A stretch of 64,000 nucleotides of DNA, from positions 1,364,001 to 1,428,000 of the forward strand of contig NZ_CP019113.1 of NCBI RefSeq assembly GCF_001888805.2, given 5' to 3'. This stretch comes from Enterobacter sp. SA187 (GTDB taxonomy: Bacteria; Pseudomonadota; Gammaproteobacteria; Enterobacterales; Enterobacteriaceae). This document shows positions 41,649 through 50,950 of this stretch, one piece after another. The notes under the pieces are model-generated. The model did not search any database. It was given only the letters and a program-made list of their open reading frames with translations, and was not told where the DNA came from. The first letter of the stretch is position 1. Every line of letters starts with the position of its first letter. The translations under genes and the position numbers were made by a program.

Positions 41649-42431
41649 ATGTTTGATATTGGGGTCAACCTGACCAGTTCGCAGTTCGCTACAGACAGCG
41701 ATGAGGTGGTGGCGCGGGCTTTCGCCGCGGGCGTTAAAGGCATGCTGCTGACCGGCACCAGTCTGCATGACAGCGAGCAGGCACAGCGGCTGGCTCAGCG
41801 TCATGCGCATTGCTGGTCTACGGCGGGCGTGCATCCCCATGACAGCAGCCAGTGGGATGCAAACACCGCAGACGCGGTTTTCGCGCTGGCCCGTCAGCCG
41901 GAAGTGGTGGCGATTGGCGAATGCGGCCTGGATTTTAACCGCAATTTTTCCCCGGCAGCCGATCAGGAAGCGGCTTTTTCCGCACAGCTGGCGATTGCCG
42001 CAGAGCTGTCGATGCCGGTATTTTTACACTGTCGCGATGCCCATGAACGTTTTCTGGCGCTGCTGACGCCGTGGCTGGATAAGCTGCCGGGCGCGGTGCT
42101 GCACTGTTTTACCGGATCGCAGGCCGAGGCGGAGGAATGTCTGGCGAAAGGGTTATATCTGGGCATCACCGGCTGGGTATGTGATGAGCGTCGTGGCGCG
42201 GAGCTGTGCGCCGTGGTGCCGCGTATCCCGGCTGACCGGCTGCTGGTGGAGACGGACGCGCCTTATCTGCTGCCGCGCGATCTCAAACCCAAACCCGCCT
42301 CGCGACGCAATGAGCCTGCGTATCTGGGACATATAGTTGAGCGCATTGCGGCCCTGCGCGGTGAAACGGCAGAGGCGGTGAGCAATGCCACGGATGCGAA
42401 CGTAAAGCAGCTGTTTGGCGTGACGTTTTAA
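41649..42431 (+). CDS. tatD: TatD-family 3'-5' DNase
   Basis: A 260-residue metal-dependent nuclease (E. coli 260) acting on single-stranded DNA and RNA. Metal-binding stretches GVHPHDS, ECGLDFNRNF, HCRDAHERF, HCFTG and ETDAPYLLPR are present. The N-terminal HxH typical of the wider family is absent (MFDIGVNL), as in E. coli TatD. The start at 41649 follows GGAGG at 5 nt; in-frame ATGs at 41637 and 41610 are less likely. It is convergent with rfaH and the two stop codons overlap by 4 nt. Confidence 0.94.
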   Translation: MFDIGVNLTSSQFATDSDEVVARAFAAGVKGMLLTGTSLHDSEQAQRLAQRHAHCWSTAGVHPHDSSQWDANTADAVFALARQPEVVAIGECGLDFNRNFSPAADQEAAFSAQLAIAAELSMPVFLHCRDAHERFLALLTPWLDKLPGAVLHCFTGSQAEAEECLAKGLYLGITGWVCDERRGAELCAVVPRIPADRLLVETDAPYLLPRDLKPKPASRRNEPAYLGHIVERIAALRGETAEAVSNATDANVKQLFGVTF

Positions 42432-42925
42432 GCCGGATCGGCTTTGCGGAACTCAGTGTTCTTCACGCTTTGCAGCACTTGCTTGTTGAGGAAGTTGAGC
42501 AGCAGCATCGAGCGCGCTTCGCCATCCGGCTCGGTAAAGATGGCCTGCAGGCCGGTAAAAGCGCCTTCGGTGATCACCACATTGTCGCCCGCGTATGGCG
42601 TATCGGGATCGGTGATCCCTTCCGGCTGACAGGTGGAGAGTTGTTCAATGACCGTGGGCGGCACCGTCGCCGGGCTGGCGCCAAAACGCACAAAATGGCT
42701 GACGCCGCGCGTGGCGCTGATGGTCGTGGTATGAATGATTTCCGGATCAAACTGGACGAACAGATAATTAGGGAAAAGCGGTTCATTGACGCGGGTACGT
42801 TTACCGCGCACCATTTTTTCCAGCTCGATCATCGGCGTCAGACAGTTGACGGCCTGGCGTTCAAGGTGTTCCTGAGCGCGCTGAAGCTGTCCCCGTTTGC
42901 AATACAATAAATACCAGGCTTGCAT
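42428..42925 (-). CDS. rfaH: Transcription antitermination protein RfaH
   Basis: A 165-residue NusG paralogue (E. coli 162) that joins RNA polymerase at ops sites and boosts long LPS, capsule, and similar operons. The N-terminal NGN domain (MQAWYLLYCKRGQLQRAQEH; PNYLFVQF) and the fold-switching C-terminal KOW domain (VVITEGAFTGLQAIF; ARSMLLLNFL) are clear. Three consecutive ATG codons (42931, 42928, 42925) precede it. I use the third, matching the E. coli start, with AAGGA 6 nt upstream. No ops site was found in this window. Confidence 0.95.
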   Translation of the reverse strand: MQAWYLLYCKRGQLQRAQEHLERQAVNCLTPMIELEKMVRGKRTRVNEPLFPNYLFVQFDPEIIHTTTISATRGVSHFVRFGASPATVPPTVIEQLSTCQPEGITDPDTPYAGDNVVITEGAFTGLQAIFTEPDGEARSMLLLNFLNKQVLQSVKNTEFRKADPA

Positions 42926-43084
42926 CATCATCCTTCCCTTGTGTTCGGGCGCAAGGATACCACAATCGCGTTGTTGATTATATCGGGTGCGGGCGACGCG
43001 TTTGCAGTGAGTTTTACGCTTATTTAACAAAATTACAGCATCACGCGGGCGTTCGCCGTATAATAATCCGCTTACAGAGAGGCC

Positions 43085-44596
43085 ATGATTAACTGCATGA
43101 AATACCACGACCTACGCGACTTTATGGCGCTGCTCGAACAGCAGGGCGAACTCAAACGCATCACGTTTCCGGTTGACCCCCATCTGGAGATTACCGAGAT
43201 AGCCGACCGCACCCTGCGTGCCGGTGGCCCGGCGCTGTTATTCGAAAATCCCAAAGGTTACTCCATGCCCGTGCTGTGCAATTTATTTGGCACACCGCGC
43301 CGCGTGGCGTTAGGTATGGGGCAGGAAGATGTCACGGCGCTGCGTGAAGTTGGCAAGCTGCTGGCCTTTTTAAAGGAGCCGGAGCCGCCGAAAGGGTTTC
43401 GCGATCTGTTCGATAAGCTGCCGCAGTTTAAGCAGGTGCTCAACATGCCGACGAAACGTCTGCGTGGCGCGCCCTGCCAGCAAAAAGTGGTGCAGGGCGA
43501 TGCCGTCGATCTGACGAAAATCCCTATCATGCAGTGCTGGCCGGATGACGCCGCGCCGCTGATCACCTGGGGGCTGACGGTCACCCGTGGTCCGCACAAA
43601 GAGCGGCAGAACCTCGGCATCTATCGCCAGCAGTTAATCGGCAAGAATAAACTCATCATGCGCTGGCTGTCGCATCGCGGCGGCGCGCTGGATTACCAGG
43701 AGTGGTGCAACGCCCGTCCCGGCGAGCGCTTCCCGGTGGCAGTGGCGTTGGGCGCTGACCCGGCGACGATTTTGGGTGCCGTAACCCCGGTGCCGGACAC
43801 GCTGTCTGAATATGCCTTTGCGGGTCTGCTGCGCGGGACGAAAACGGAAGTGGTGAAGTGTATTTCCAGCGATCTGGAAGTGCCCGCCAGCGCGGAAATC
43901 GTCCTTGAAGGCTATATTGAAGCGGGCGAAATGGCGCCGGAAGGGCCGTATGGCGACCATACGGGCTATTATAACGAAGTGGATAATTTCCCAGTCTTCA
44001 CGGTGACGCACATTACGCAGCGTGACGATGCGATTTATCATTCCACTTATACCGGCCGTCCGCCGGATGAACCGGCGGTGCTGGGCGTGGCGCTGAACGA
44101 AGTGTTCGTACCGATCCTGCAAAAGCAGTTCCCGGAGATCGTCGATTTTTATCTGCCGCCGGAAGGCTGTTCCTATCGCCTGGCGGTAGTAACGATTAAA
44201 AAGCAGTATGCCGGACATGCCAAGCGCGTGATGATGGGCGTGTGGTCATTCCTGCGCCAGTTTATGTACACCAAGTTTGTGATCGTGTGCGATGACGACG
44301 TCAATGCCCGCGACTGGAACGATGTGATTTGGGCGATCACCACCCGTATGGACCCGGCCAGGGATACGGTGCTGGTAGAGAACACGCCGATAGATTATCT
44401 GGACTTTGCCTCACCGGTTTCCGGTCTTGGTTCAAAAATGGGCCTGGATGCCACCAACAAATGGCCCGGCGAAACCCAGCGTGAATGGGGACGACCGATT
44501 GTTAAGGATCCTGCGGTGACGGCGCGTGTCGACGCCATCTGGGATGAACTGGCCATCTTTAATGACGAGAACAGACCCGACAGAGGGAGCGCATGA
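43085..44596 (+). CDS. ubiD: 4-hydroxy-3-polyprenylbenzoate decarboxylase UbiD
   Basis: A 503-residue prenylated-FMN-dependent decarboxylase of ubiquinone synthesis (E. coli 497). LRGTKTEVVKC, EIVLEGYIE and the catalytic PEGPYGDHTGYY segment (E-R-E type active site) are present. The start MINCMKYHDLRDF is set by GAGAGG just ahead of 43085; the extra length is at the C-terminus (NDENRPDRGSA). It overlaps fre by 4 nt (ATGA), so the two are co-translated. It diverges from rfaH. Confidence 0.97.
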   Translation: MINCMKYHDLRDFMALLEQQGELKRITFPVDPHLEITEIADRTLRAGGPALLFENPKGYSMPVLCNLFGTPRRVALGMGQEDVTALREVGKLLAFLKEPEPPKGFRDLFDKLPQFKQVLNMPTKRLRGAPCQQKVVQGDAVDLTKIPIMQCWPDDAAPLITWGLTVTRGPHKERQNLGIYRQQLIGKNKLIMRWLSHRGGALDYQEWCNARPGERFPVAVALGADPATILGAVTPVPDTLSEYAFAGLLRGTKTEVVKCISSDLEVPASAEIVLEGYIEAGEMAPEGPYGDHTGYYNEVDNFPVFTVTHITQRDDAIYHSTYTGRPPDEPAVLGVALNEVFVPILQKQFPEIVDFYLPPEGCSYRLAVVTIKKQYAGHAKRVMMGVWSFLRQFMYTKFVIVCDDDVNARDWNDVIWAITTRMDPARDTVLVENTPIDYLDFASPVSGLGSKMGLDATNKWPGETQREWGRPIVKDPAVTARVDAIWDELAIFNDENRPDRGSA

Positions 44597-45294
44597 CAAC
44601 CTTAAGCTGTAAAGTGACCTCGGTAGATGCTATTACCGATACGGTATATCGCGTCCGTTTAGTGCCGGAAGCAGACTTTTCCTTCCGCGCGGGACAGTAT
44701 CTGATGGTCGTGATGGACGAGCGCGACAAACGCCCCTTTTCGATGGCCTCCACGCCTGATGAGCGTGAGTTTATTGAACTGCACATCGGCGCATCTGAAC
44801 TCAACCTCTATGCCATGGCGGTGATGGATCGCATCCTCAAAGAAAATGAGATCCTGATTGATATGCCTCACGGCGACGCCTGGCTGCGCGATGACGAAGA
44901 GCGCCCGCTGATTTTGATCGCCGGCGGCACCGGCTTCTCCTACGTGCGTTCCATTCTGCTGACGTCGCTTTCGCGCAACGCCAACCGCGATATCACCCTG
45001 TACTGGGGCGGGCGCGAAGAGAAGCACCTTTACGATCTGGCCGAGCTGGAAGCGTTATCGGTGAATCACCCGAATCTGCGTATTGAAGCGGTGGTTGAGC
45101 AGCCGGAAGAGAACTGGCGCGGGCGCAGCGGCACGGTGTTAACGGCGGTGTTGCAGGATCACGGTACGCTGGCGGGACACGATATTTATATCGCCGGACG
45201 CTTCGAGATGGCGAAAATCGCCCGCGACCTGTTCTGTAACGAACGCGGCGCGCGTGAAGACCGTCTGTTTGGCGATGCGTTCGCGTTTATTTGA
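44593..45294 (+). CDS. fre: NAD(P)H-flavin reductase Fre
   Basis: A 233-residue cytoplasmic flavin reductase, same length as in E. coli, supplying reduced FMN/FAD to other enzymes. The flavin-binding RPFSMAST and pyridine-nucleotide GGTGFSYVRS motifs of the ferredoxin-reductase fold are present, ending with FGDAFAFI. It follows ubiD with a 4 nt overlap; reduced FMN is also the precursor of the UbiD cofactor, which makes the pairing sensible. Confidence 0.96.
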   Translation: MTTLSCKVTSVDAITDTVYRVRLVPEADFSFRAGQYLMVVMDERDKRPFSMASTPDEREFIELHIGASELNLYAMAVMDRILKENEILIDMPHGDAWLRDDEERPLILIAGGTGFSYVRSILLTSLSRNANRDITLYWGGREEKHLYDLAELEALSVNHPNLRIEAVVEQPEENWRGRSGTVLTAVLQDHGTLAGHDIYIAGRFEMAKIARDLFCNERGAREDRLFGDAFAFI

Positions 45295-45313
45295 TTTTTT
45301 TCCCTCACTCCGG

Positions 45314-45333
45314 CCCTCTCCCCAGGGAGAGGG
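45314..45333. terminator. Bidirectional hairpin after fre
   Basis: CCCTCTCCCC-AGGGAGAGGG, almost the same sequence as the hairpin at 18244-18264, lies between convergent fre and fadA. Confidence 0.6.
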
Positions 45334-45355
45334 TAAAAGTAACGGGAAATTACCA

Positions 45356-45382
45356 ATAAAAAACCCGCCCCTGACAGGCGGG
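45356..45382 (-). terminator. fadBA terminator
   Basis: On the minus strand CCCGCC and GGCGGG pair around a 7 nt loop and TTTTTTATT follows. This is a standard intrinsic terminator 31 bp after the fadA stop. Confidence 0.85.
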
Positions 45383-45413
45383 AAAAACGGCAACTAAAAC
45401 GTTTTTACTTTAC

Positions 45414-46577
45414 TCAGACTCGCTCAAATACTGTCGCGATGCCCTGACCTAAACCGATACACATGGTGGCCAGACCGAACTGCGCGTCTTTGCGTTCCAT
45501 CAGATTCAGCAGCGTAGTGCTGATACGCGCTCCGGAACAGCCCAGCGGATGCCCCAGCGCGATCGCGCCGCCGTTGAGGTTGATCTTCTCGTCGATCTGC
45601 TCCATCAGCCCCAGATCTTTAATGCACGGCAGGATCTGTGCGGCAAAGGCTTCGTTCATCTCAAACAGATCGATATCGCTGGCAGTCAGCCCGGCTTTTT
45701 TCAGCGCCAGTTTTGACGCCGGTACCGGGCCGTAACCCATAATCGACGGATCGCAGCCAACCACCGCCATGGAACGAATACGGGCACGGGGTTTCAGGCC
45801 CAGCTCGCGGGCGCGGCTTTCGCTCATCAGCAGCATGGCGGCAGCGCCGTCGGACAGGGCGGAAGAGGTGCCCGCCGTAACCGTACCGTTCGCCGGATCA
45901 AAAGCCGGTCGGAGAGTGGAAAGCGCCTCCACCGTGGTTTCCGGGCGGATCACTTCGTCGTAATTAAACTGTTTCAGCACGCCGTCCGCATCGTGGCCGC
46001 CGGTCGGGATGATTTCATTTTTAAATGCGCCGGACTGCGTGGCCGCCCAGGCACGGGCGTGAGAGCGGGCGGCAAACTGATCCTGCATTTCACGGCTGAT
46101 GCCATGCATACGGGCCAGCATTTCAGCGGTTAAGCCCATCATGCCCGCTGCTTTCGCCACGTTACGGCTGAGGCCTGGGTGGAAATCGACGCCGTGATTC
46201 ATCGGCACATGGCCCATGTGCTCAACGCCGCCAATCAGACAGGCCTGCGCATCGCCGGTCATGATCATACGCGCAGCGTCGTGCAGCGCCTGCATTGACG
46301 AACCGCACAGGCGGTTGACGGTGTTCGCCGGTACCGAATGCGGGATCTCCGCCAGCAGCGCGGCGTTACGGGCGATGTTAAAACCCTGCTCCAGCGTCTG
46401 CTGAACGCAGCCCCAGTAAATATCGTCAAGCGCGGCGGCTTCCAGCTGCGCATTACGCGACAGCAGGCTGCGCATCAAATGGGCGGAGAGATCTTCCGCC
46501 CGCACATGGCGGAATGCGCCCCCTTTTGAACGGCCCATCGGGGTACGGATCGCATCAACAATGACTACCTGTTCCAT
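45414..46577 (-). CDS. fadA: 3-ketoacyl-CoA thiolase FadA
   Basis: A 387-residue thiolase (same as E. coli), the beta subunit of the aerobic fatty acid oxidation complex. The acyl-accepting Cys is in NRLCGSSMQALHDA and the second catalytic Cys and His in GHPLGCSGAR. The start MEQVVIVDAIRTPMGRS follows AAGGAG at 6 nt; ATG 46583 adds two residues and is less likely. It comes 9 bp after fadB in the fadBA operon. Confidence 0.97.
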   Translation of the reverse strand: MEQVVIVDAIRTPMGRSKGGAFRHVRAEDLSAHLMRSLLSRNAQLEAAALDDIYWGCVQQTLEQGFNIARNAALLAEIPHSVPANTVNRLCGSSMQALHDAARMIMTGDAQACLIGGVEHMGHVPMNHGVDFHPGLSRNVAKAAGMMGLTAEMLARMHGISREMQDQFAARSHARAWAATQSGAFKNEIIPTGGHDADGVLKQFNYDEVIRPETTVEALSTLRPAFDPANGTVTAGTSSALSDGAAAMLLMSESRARELGLKPRARIRSMAVVGCDPSIMGYGPVPASKLALKKAGLTASDIDLFEMNEAFAAQILPCIKDLGLMEQIDEKINLNGGAIALGHPLGCSGARISTTLLNLMERKDAQFGLATMCIGLGQGIATVFERV

Positions 46578-46586
46578 CGTCACTCC

Positions 46587-48776
46587 TTAAGCCGTGTGTG
46601 TTTCAATCACCGGGCGAGCAGGCTCAGCCAGGGGATAATAGGGTTCGTTATGGCGCGCTTTTTCATGCAGTCCTTCCGGCACCTGATAGAGCGGGCCGAG
46701 ATGCTGGTACTGCTGGGCCATATCGAGATATTTTGCGCTGCCCTGGGTGTCCAGCCAGCGGAATGCGCCGCCATGGAACGGCGGGAAGCCAAGGCCGTAC
46801 ACCAGCGCCATATCCGCTTCGGCGGGGCTGGCGATAATGCTTTCTTCCAGACAACGCACCACTTCGTTAACCATCGGTATCATCATGCGGGCGATAATTT
46901 CTTCATCGGAGAAATCACGCTTCGGCTGACTGACGCCCGCCAGCAGTTCATCCACTGCGCTGTCTTCTTCTTTCTTCGGCTTGCCTTTGCTGTCTTCTTT
47001 ATAACGCCAGAAGCCCTGACCGTTTTTCTGCCCGAAACGACCGGCGTCAAACAGCGCGTCGATAGCATCACGGTAATCTTTCTGCATACGCTGCGGGAAG
47101 CCTTCTGCCATCACTGCCTGAGCGTGGTGGGCGGTATCAATACCGACGACATCCAGCAGGTACGCCGGGCCCATCGGCCATCCGAACTGTTTTTCCATCA
47201 CTTTGTCGATTTTGCGGAAGTCCGCGCCGTCGCGCAGTAACTGGCTGAAACCGGCAAAGTAGGGGAACAGCACGCGGTTGACGAAAAAGCCCGGGCAGTC
47301 GTTAACCACAATCGGGGTTTTGCCCATTTTGCTCGCCCAGGCCACCACTTTGGCGATGGTGCTGTCGGCGGTTTTCTCGCCGCGAATGATCTCCACCAGC
47401 GGCATACGGTGCACCGGGTTAAAGAAGTGCATCCCGCAGAAGTTTTCCGGGCGTTGCAGCACGCTGGCCAGTTCGCTAATCGGAATGGTGGAAGTGTTGG
47501 ACGCCAGTACCGTATCCGGACGCACGCGGCTTTCCGTTTCGGTGAGCACCGCTTTTTTCACCTTCGGGTTTTCCACCACCGCTTCGACAACCACATCAAC
47601 GCGCTCAAAGCCGGCGTAATCCAGCGTCGGGTGGATAGTCCCGATCACCCCGGCCAGCTTCAGGCCGTCAATTTTTCCGCGCTCAAGCTGTTTATTCAGC
47701 AGCTTCGCGGCTTCGTTCATGCCGAGGGTGAGGGATTTGTCGTTGATATCTTTCATGATCACCGGCACGCCTTTCCAGGCGGACTGGTAAGCGATGCCGC
47801 CGCCCATGATGCCTGCGCCCAGTACAGCGGCCTGTTGCGGGGCGTCCGTGTCTTTGGTGAGTTTTTTGGCCTGGCCTTTGACGTACTGGTCGTTAAGGAA
47901 GATGCCGACCAGCGCGCGGGCTTCGTTAGTGTGGGCCAGCGGTACGAAGCTCTGGTTTTCCAGCTTCAGCGCTTCTTCGCGGCCATATTTCGCCGCGGCC
48001 TCGATGGTTTTTACTGCCGTGAGGGGGGCCGGATAATGTTTTCCGGCGGTCTGCATCACCATGGCTTTGGCGATGGAGAAACTCATGGCGGCTTCAATTT
48101 TGCTTAATTTAAGCGGTTCGAGCTTCGGCTGGCGTTTGGCTTTCCAGTCCAGATCGCCATTAATGGCCTGACGCAGGATCGCCACCGCGCCGTCGCGGAG
48201 TTTTTCCGGCTTCACGATGCCATCCACCAGGCCAATTTTCAGTGCCTGTGCGGCATCCACGTCTTTACCGGCGGCAATAATTTCCAGCGCGCTGTCTGCG
48301 CCCAGCAGGCGCGGCATACGCACTGAACCGCCAAAGCCCGGCATGATGCCCAGTTTGGTTTCGGGCAGGCCAATGCGCAGCTCCGGGGTGGCGAGACGGT
48401 AATCGGTCGCCAGCACGCATTCACAGCCGCCGCCGAGGGCGTAACCGTTCACGGCCGAAATGGTCGGCACCGGCAAATCTTCCAGACGGTTAAATACGCT
48501 GTTGGCGAAATGCAGCCACTGGCTGAGCTGTTCCTGCGGCACCTGGAACAGGGAAAGGAATTCGGTGATGTCGGCGCCGACAATAAAGGCCGCTTTGTCT
48601 GAACGCAGCAGCAGCCCTTTTAAATCCGCTTGTTTTTCCACCACGCCGAGCGCCTCGCCGAGGCTGGCTACGGTTGCCGTGTCGAGCTTGTTGACTGAGC
48701 CTGGCGCGCTGAACACCAGTTCGGCAATGCCGTCTTCCAGCCAGTCGAGGTACAGGGTATCGCCTTTGTAGAGCAT
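46587..48776 (-). CDS. fadB: Fatty acid oxidation complex alpha subunit FadB
   Basis: A 729-residue multifunctional enzyme, same length as E. coli: enoyl-CoA hydratase/isomerase at about 1-190 (ALGGGCECVLATDYRLA; PETKLGIMPGFGG) and 3-hydroxyacyl-CoA dehydrogenase at about 310-729. The NAD-binding GAGIMGGGIAYQSAWKG and the catalytic His of GMHFFNPVHRMPLVE are present. With FadA it forms the heterotetrameric beta-oxidation complex. AGGAG lies 6 nt before the ATG, and a FadR operator lies just upstream. Confidence 0.97.
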   Translation of the reverse strand: MLYKGDTLYLDWLEDGIAELVFSAPGSVNKLDTATVASLGEALGVVEKQADLKGLLLRSDKAAFIVGADITEFLSLFQVPQEQLSQWLHFANSVFNRLEDLPVPTISAVNGYALGGGCECVLATDYRLATPELRIGLPETKLGIMPGFGGSVRMPRLLGADSALEIIAAGKDVDAAQALKIGLVDGIVKPEKLRDGAVAILRQAINGDLDWKAKRQPKLEPLKLSKIEAAMSFSIAKAMVMQTAGKHYPAPLTAVKTIEAAAKYGREEALKLENQSFVPLAHTNEARALVGIFLNDQYVKGQAKKLTKDTDAPQQAAVLGAGIMGGGIAYQSAWKGVPVIMKDINDKSLTLGMNEAAKLLNKQLERGKIDGLKLAGVIGTIHPTLDYAGFERVDVVVEAVVENPKVKKAVLTETESRVRPDTVLASNTSTIPISELASVLQRPENFCGMHFFNPVHRMPLVEIIRGEKTADSTIAKVVAWASKMGKTPIVVNDCPGFFVNRVLFPYFAGFSQLLRDGADFRKIDKVMEKQFGWPMGPAYLLDVVGIDTAHHAQAVMAEGFPQRMQKDYRDAIDALFDAGRFGQKNGQGFWRYKEDSKGKPKKEEDSAVDELLAGVSQPKRDFSDEEIIARMMIPMVNEVVRCLEESIIASPAEADMALVYGLGFPPFHGGAFRWLDTQGSAKYLDMAQQYQHLGPLYQVPEGLHEKARHNEPYYPLAEPARPVIETHTA

Positions 48777-48802
48777 GTCAGTCTCCTGAATCCAGCATCA
48801 TT

Positions 48803-48818
48803 ACTGGTCTTACCAGAT
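48803..48818 (-). promoter_or_regulatory. FadR operator upstream of fadB
   Basis: On the minus strand ATCTGGTAAGACCAGT closely matches the FadR operator of E. coli fadB (ATCTGGTACGACCAGAT, from memory). It is centred 34 bp before the start codon. FadR would repress fadBA until long-chain acyl-CoA releases it. Confidence 0.85.
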
Positions 48819-48965
48819 GAGACGGAGTGTGGTTTTTATGTTAATAAATTGCAAATGACTCTTTAAAAAGTTGCAGCGCCGATCACGCTTAGCGGAAATC
48901 ACGCAGCCTTTCGCTCCTGTGCTAAGATGCGAACAATTCAGGCTAAAACTAGCGAAGGGAATATC

Positions 48966-50297
48966 ATGGAATCACTGGCCGCACTCTATAAAAATCATAT
49001 TGTTACGTTACAGGAACGCACCCGCGATGTTCTGGCCCGCTTTAAGCTGGATGCGCTGCTCATCCACTCCGGCGAGCTGATGAATGTCTTCCTTGACGAC
49101 CATGCTTATCCGTTTAAGGTCAACCCGCAGTTCAAGGCGTGGGTGCCGGTTACGCAGGTGCCTAACTGCTGGTTGCTGGTGGATGGGGTGAATAAACCGA
49201 AACTGTGGTTCTATCTGCCGGTGGATTACTGGCACAACGTGGAACCGCTGCCGGTGTCCTTCTGGACCGAAGAAATCGACATTATCGCGCTGCCGAAAGC
49301 CGACGATATCGGCAGCCAGCTGCCTGCGGCGCGGGGCAATATCGCCTATATCGGGCCGGTCACGGAACGTGCTGCCGCGCTTGAGATCAAAGCGGAACAT
49401 ATCAACCCGAAAGGGGTGATCGACTACCTGCATTATTATCGCGCTTATAAAACCGACTATGAGCTGGCCTGTATGCGTGAAGCGCAGAAGACCGCCGTGA
49501 TGGGCCATCGCGCCGCCCATGAAGCCTTCCAGTCCGGGATGAGTGAGTTCGATATTAACCTCGCCTATCTGACCGCCACCGGGCATCGTGATATCGATGT
49601 GCCCTATGGCAATATTGTGGCGCTGAATGAACACGCGTCTGTGCTGCACTATACGAAGCTGGATCACCGTGCGCCGTCTGAAATGCGCAGTTTCCTGTTG
49701 GATGCTGGCGCAGAATACAACGGTTATGCCGCGGATCTTACCCGTACCTGGGCTGCGAACAGCGATACCGATTTTGCCCAGCTCATCAAAGACGTTAATG
49801 AAGAACAGCTGGCGCTGATCGGCACCATGAAAGCGGGCGTCAATTATGTGGAGTACCACATCCAGTTCCATCAGCGCATCGCGAAACTGCTGCGCCGTCA
49901 TCAGATCGTCACCGATATGAGCGAAGAGGCGATGGTGGAAAACGATCTGACGGGGCCGTTTATGCCGCACGGTATTGGTCACCCGCTGGGGCTGCAGGTG
50001 CACGACGTCGCCGGATTTATGCAGGATGACACGGGTACGCACATGGCTGCGCCGTCGAAATATCCTTATCTGCGCTGTACGCGCGTGATGCAGCCGCGCA
50101 TGGTGGTGACCATTGAGCCAGGGATTTACTTTATTGAGTCTCTGCTGGCACCGTGGCGTGAAGGGGCGTTCAGCAAGCACTTCAACTGGCAGAAAATTGA
50201 CGCGCTTAAACCGTTCGGCGGCATCCGCATTGAAGATAACGTGGTGATCCATGAAAACGGCGTGGAAAACATGACGCGGGATCTGAAGCTGGCGTAA
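48966..50297 (+). CDS. pepQ: Xaa-Pro dipeptidase PepQ
   Basis: A 443-residue metallodipeptidase (same as E. coli) cleaving dipeptides with C-terminal proline. It has the pita-bread fold with five metal ligands visible in LDAGAEYNGYAADLTRTW (two Asp), GPFMPHGIGHPLG (His), TIEPGIYF (Glu) and GGIRIEDNVV (Glu). The start aligns with E. coli MESLASLYKNH and has AGGGA upstream; an ATG at 48927 is not used. It diverges from fadB. Its TAA overlaps the ATG of yigZ by one base. Confidence 0.96.
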   Translation: MESLAALYKNHIVTLQERTRDVLARFKLDALLIHSGELMNVFLDDHAYPFKVNPQFKAWVPVTQVPNCWLLVDGVNKPKLWFYLPVDYWHNVEPLPVSFWTEEIDIIALPKADDIGSQLPAARGNIAYIGPVTERAAALEIKAEHINPKGVIDYLHYYRAYKTDYELACMREAQKTAVMGHRAAHEAFQSGMSEFDINLAYLTATGHRDIDVPYGNIVALNEHASVLHYTKLDHRAPSEMRSFLLDAGAEYNGYAADLTRTWAANSDTDFAQLIKDVNEEQLALIGTMKAGVNYVEYHIQFHQRIAKLLRRHQIVTDMSEEAMVENDLTGPFMPHGIGHPLGLQVHDVAGFMQDDTGTHMAAPSKYPYLRCTRVMQPRMVVTIEPGIYFIESLLAPWREGAFSKHFNWQKIDALKPFGGIRIEDNVVIHENGVENMTRDLKLA

Positions 50298-50911
50298 TGG
50301 AAAGCTGGCCGATACCGGCAGAGCCGGTTACCGTTACGGAAGAGATCAAAAAGAGCCGCTTTATCACGCTGCTGGCGCATACCGATGGCGTGGAGGCGGC
50401 AAAAGCCTTTGTTGAGTCGGTACGATCGGCCCACCCGGATGCACGGCACCATTGTGTCGCCTGGGTGGCTGGCGCGCCGGACGATTCGCAGCAACTGGGT
50501 TTCTCGGATGACGGTGAACCGTCGGGCACGGCCGGCAAACCGATGCTGGCGCAGCTGATGGGCAGCGGCGTCGGCGAAATCACCGCCGTGGTGGTGCGCT
50601 ACTATGGCGGTGTTTTATTAGGGACGGGCGGGCTGGTAAAAGCCTATGGCGGCGGGGTGCAGCGTGCGCTGAATCAGCTTACCTCCATCCGCAAAATGCC
50701 ATTAACCGCATATACTTTGAGCTGTGATTACGCCCAGCTGGCGGGTATTGAGTCGCTGCTTTTACAGTTCGAAGGAAAGATCGTCGACAGTCAGTATCAG
50801 GATCTGGTGCACCTGCGGGTAGCGCTTCCGCACAGCAGACTGGATGAATTTTCGGCAAAGCTGGCGGATTTTAGCCGTGGTTCATTGCAATTACTGGCGA
50901 TTGAAGAATAA
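50297..50911 (+). CDS. yigZ: IMPACT-family protein YigZ
   Basis: A 204-residue cytoplasmic protein, same length as in E. coli. The N-terminal UPF0029/IMPACT domain holds KSRFITLLAHTDGVEAA, RHHCVAWVAG and DDGEPSGTAGKPML, followed by VVRYYGGVLLGTGGL. The C-terminal ferredoxin-like domain covers about residues 135-204. Members are linked to translation control in eukaryotes; the bacterial role is not established. It is translated right after pepQ (TAATG junction). Confidence 0.93.
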   Translation: MESWPIPAEPVTVTEEIKKSRFITLLAHTDGVEAAKAFVESVRSAHPDARHHCVAWVAGAPDDSQQLGFSDDGEPSGTAGKPMLAQLMGSGVGEITAVVVRYYGGVLLGTGGLVKAYGGGVQRALNQLTSIRKMPLTAYTLSCDYAQLAGIESLLLQFEGKIVDSQYQDLVHLRVALPHSRLDEFSAKLADFSRGSLQLLAIEE

Positions 50912-50950
50912 TCCCCACCTCATTTCTTACTACCTAAGGACGCGGCAGAG

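Noticed and set aside
49008..50252. A 414-codon open frame antisense to pepQ
   Set aside because: pepQ matches its E. coli orthologue over its full length; the antisense frame is His/Arg/Gln-rich without a family.
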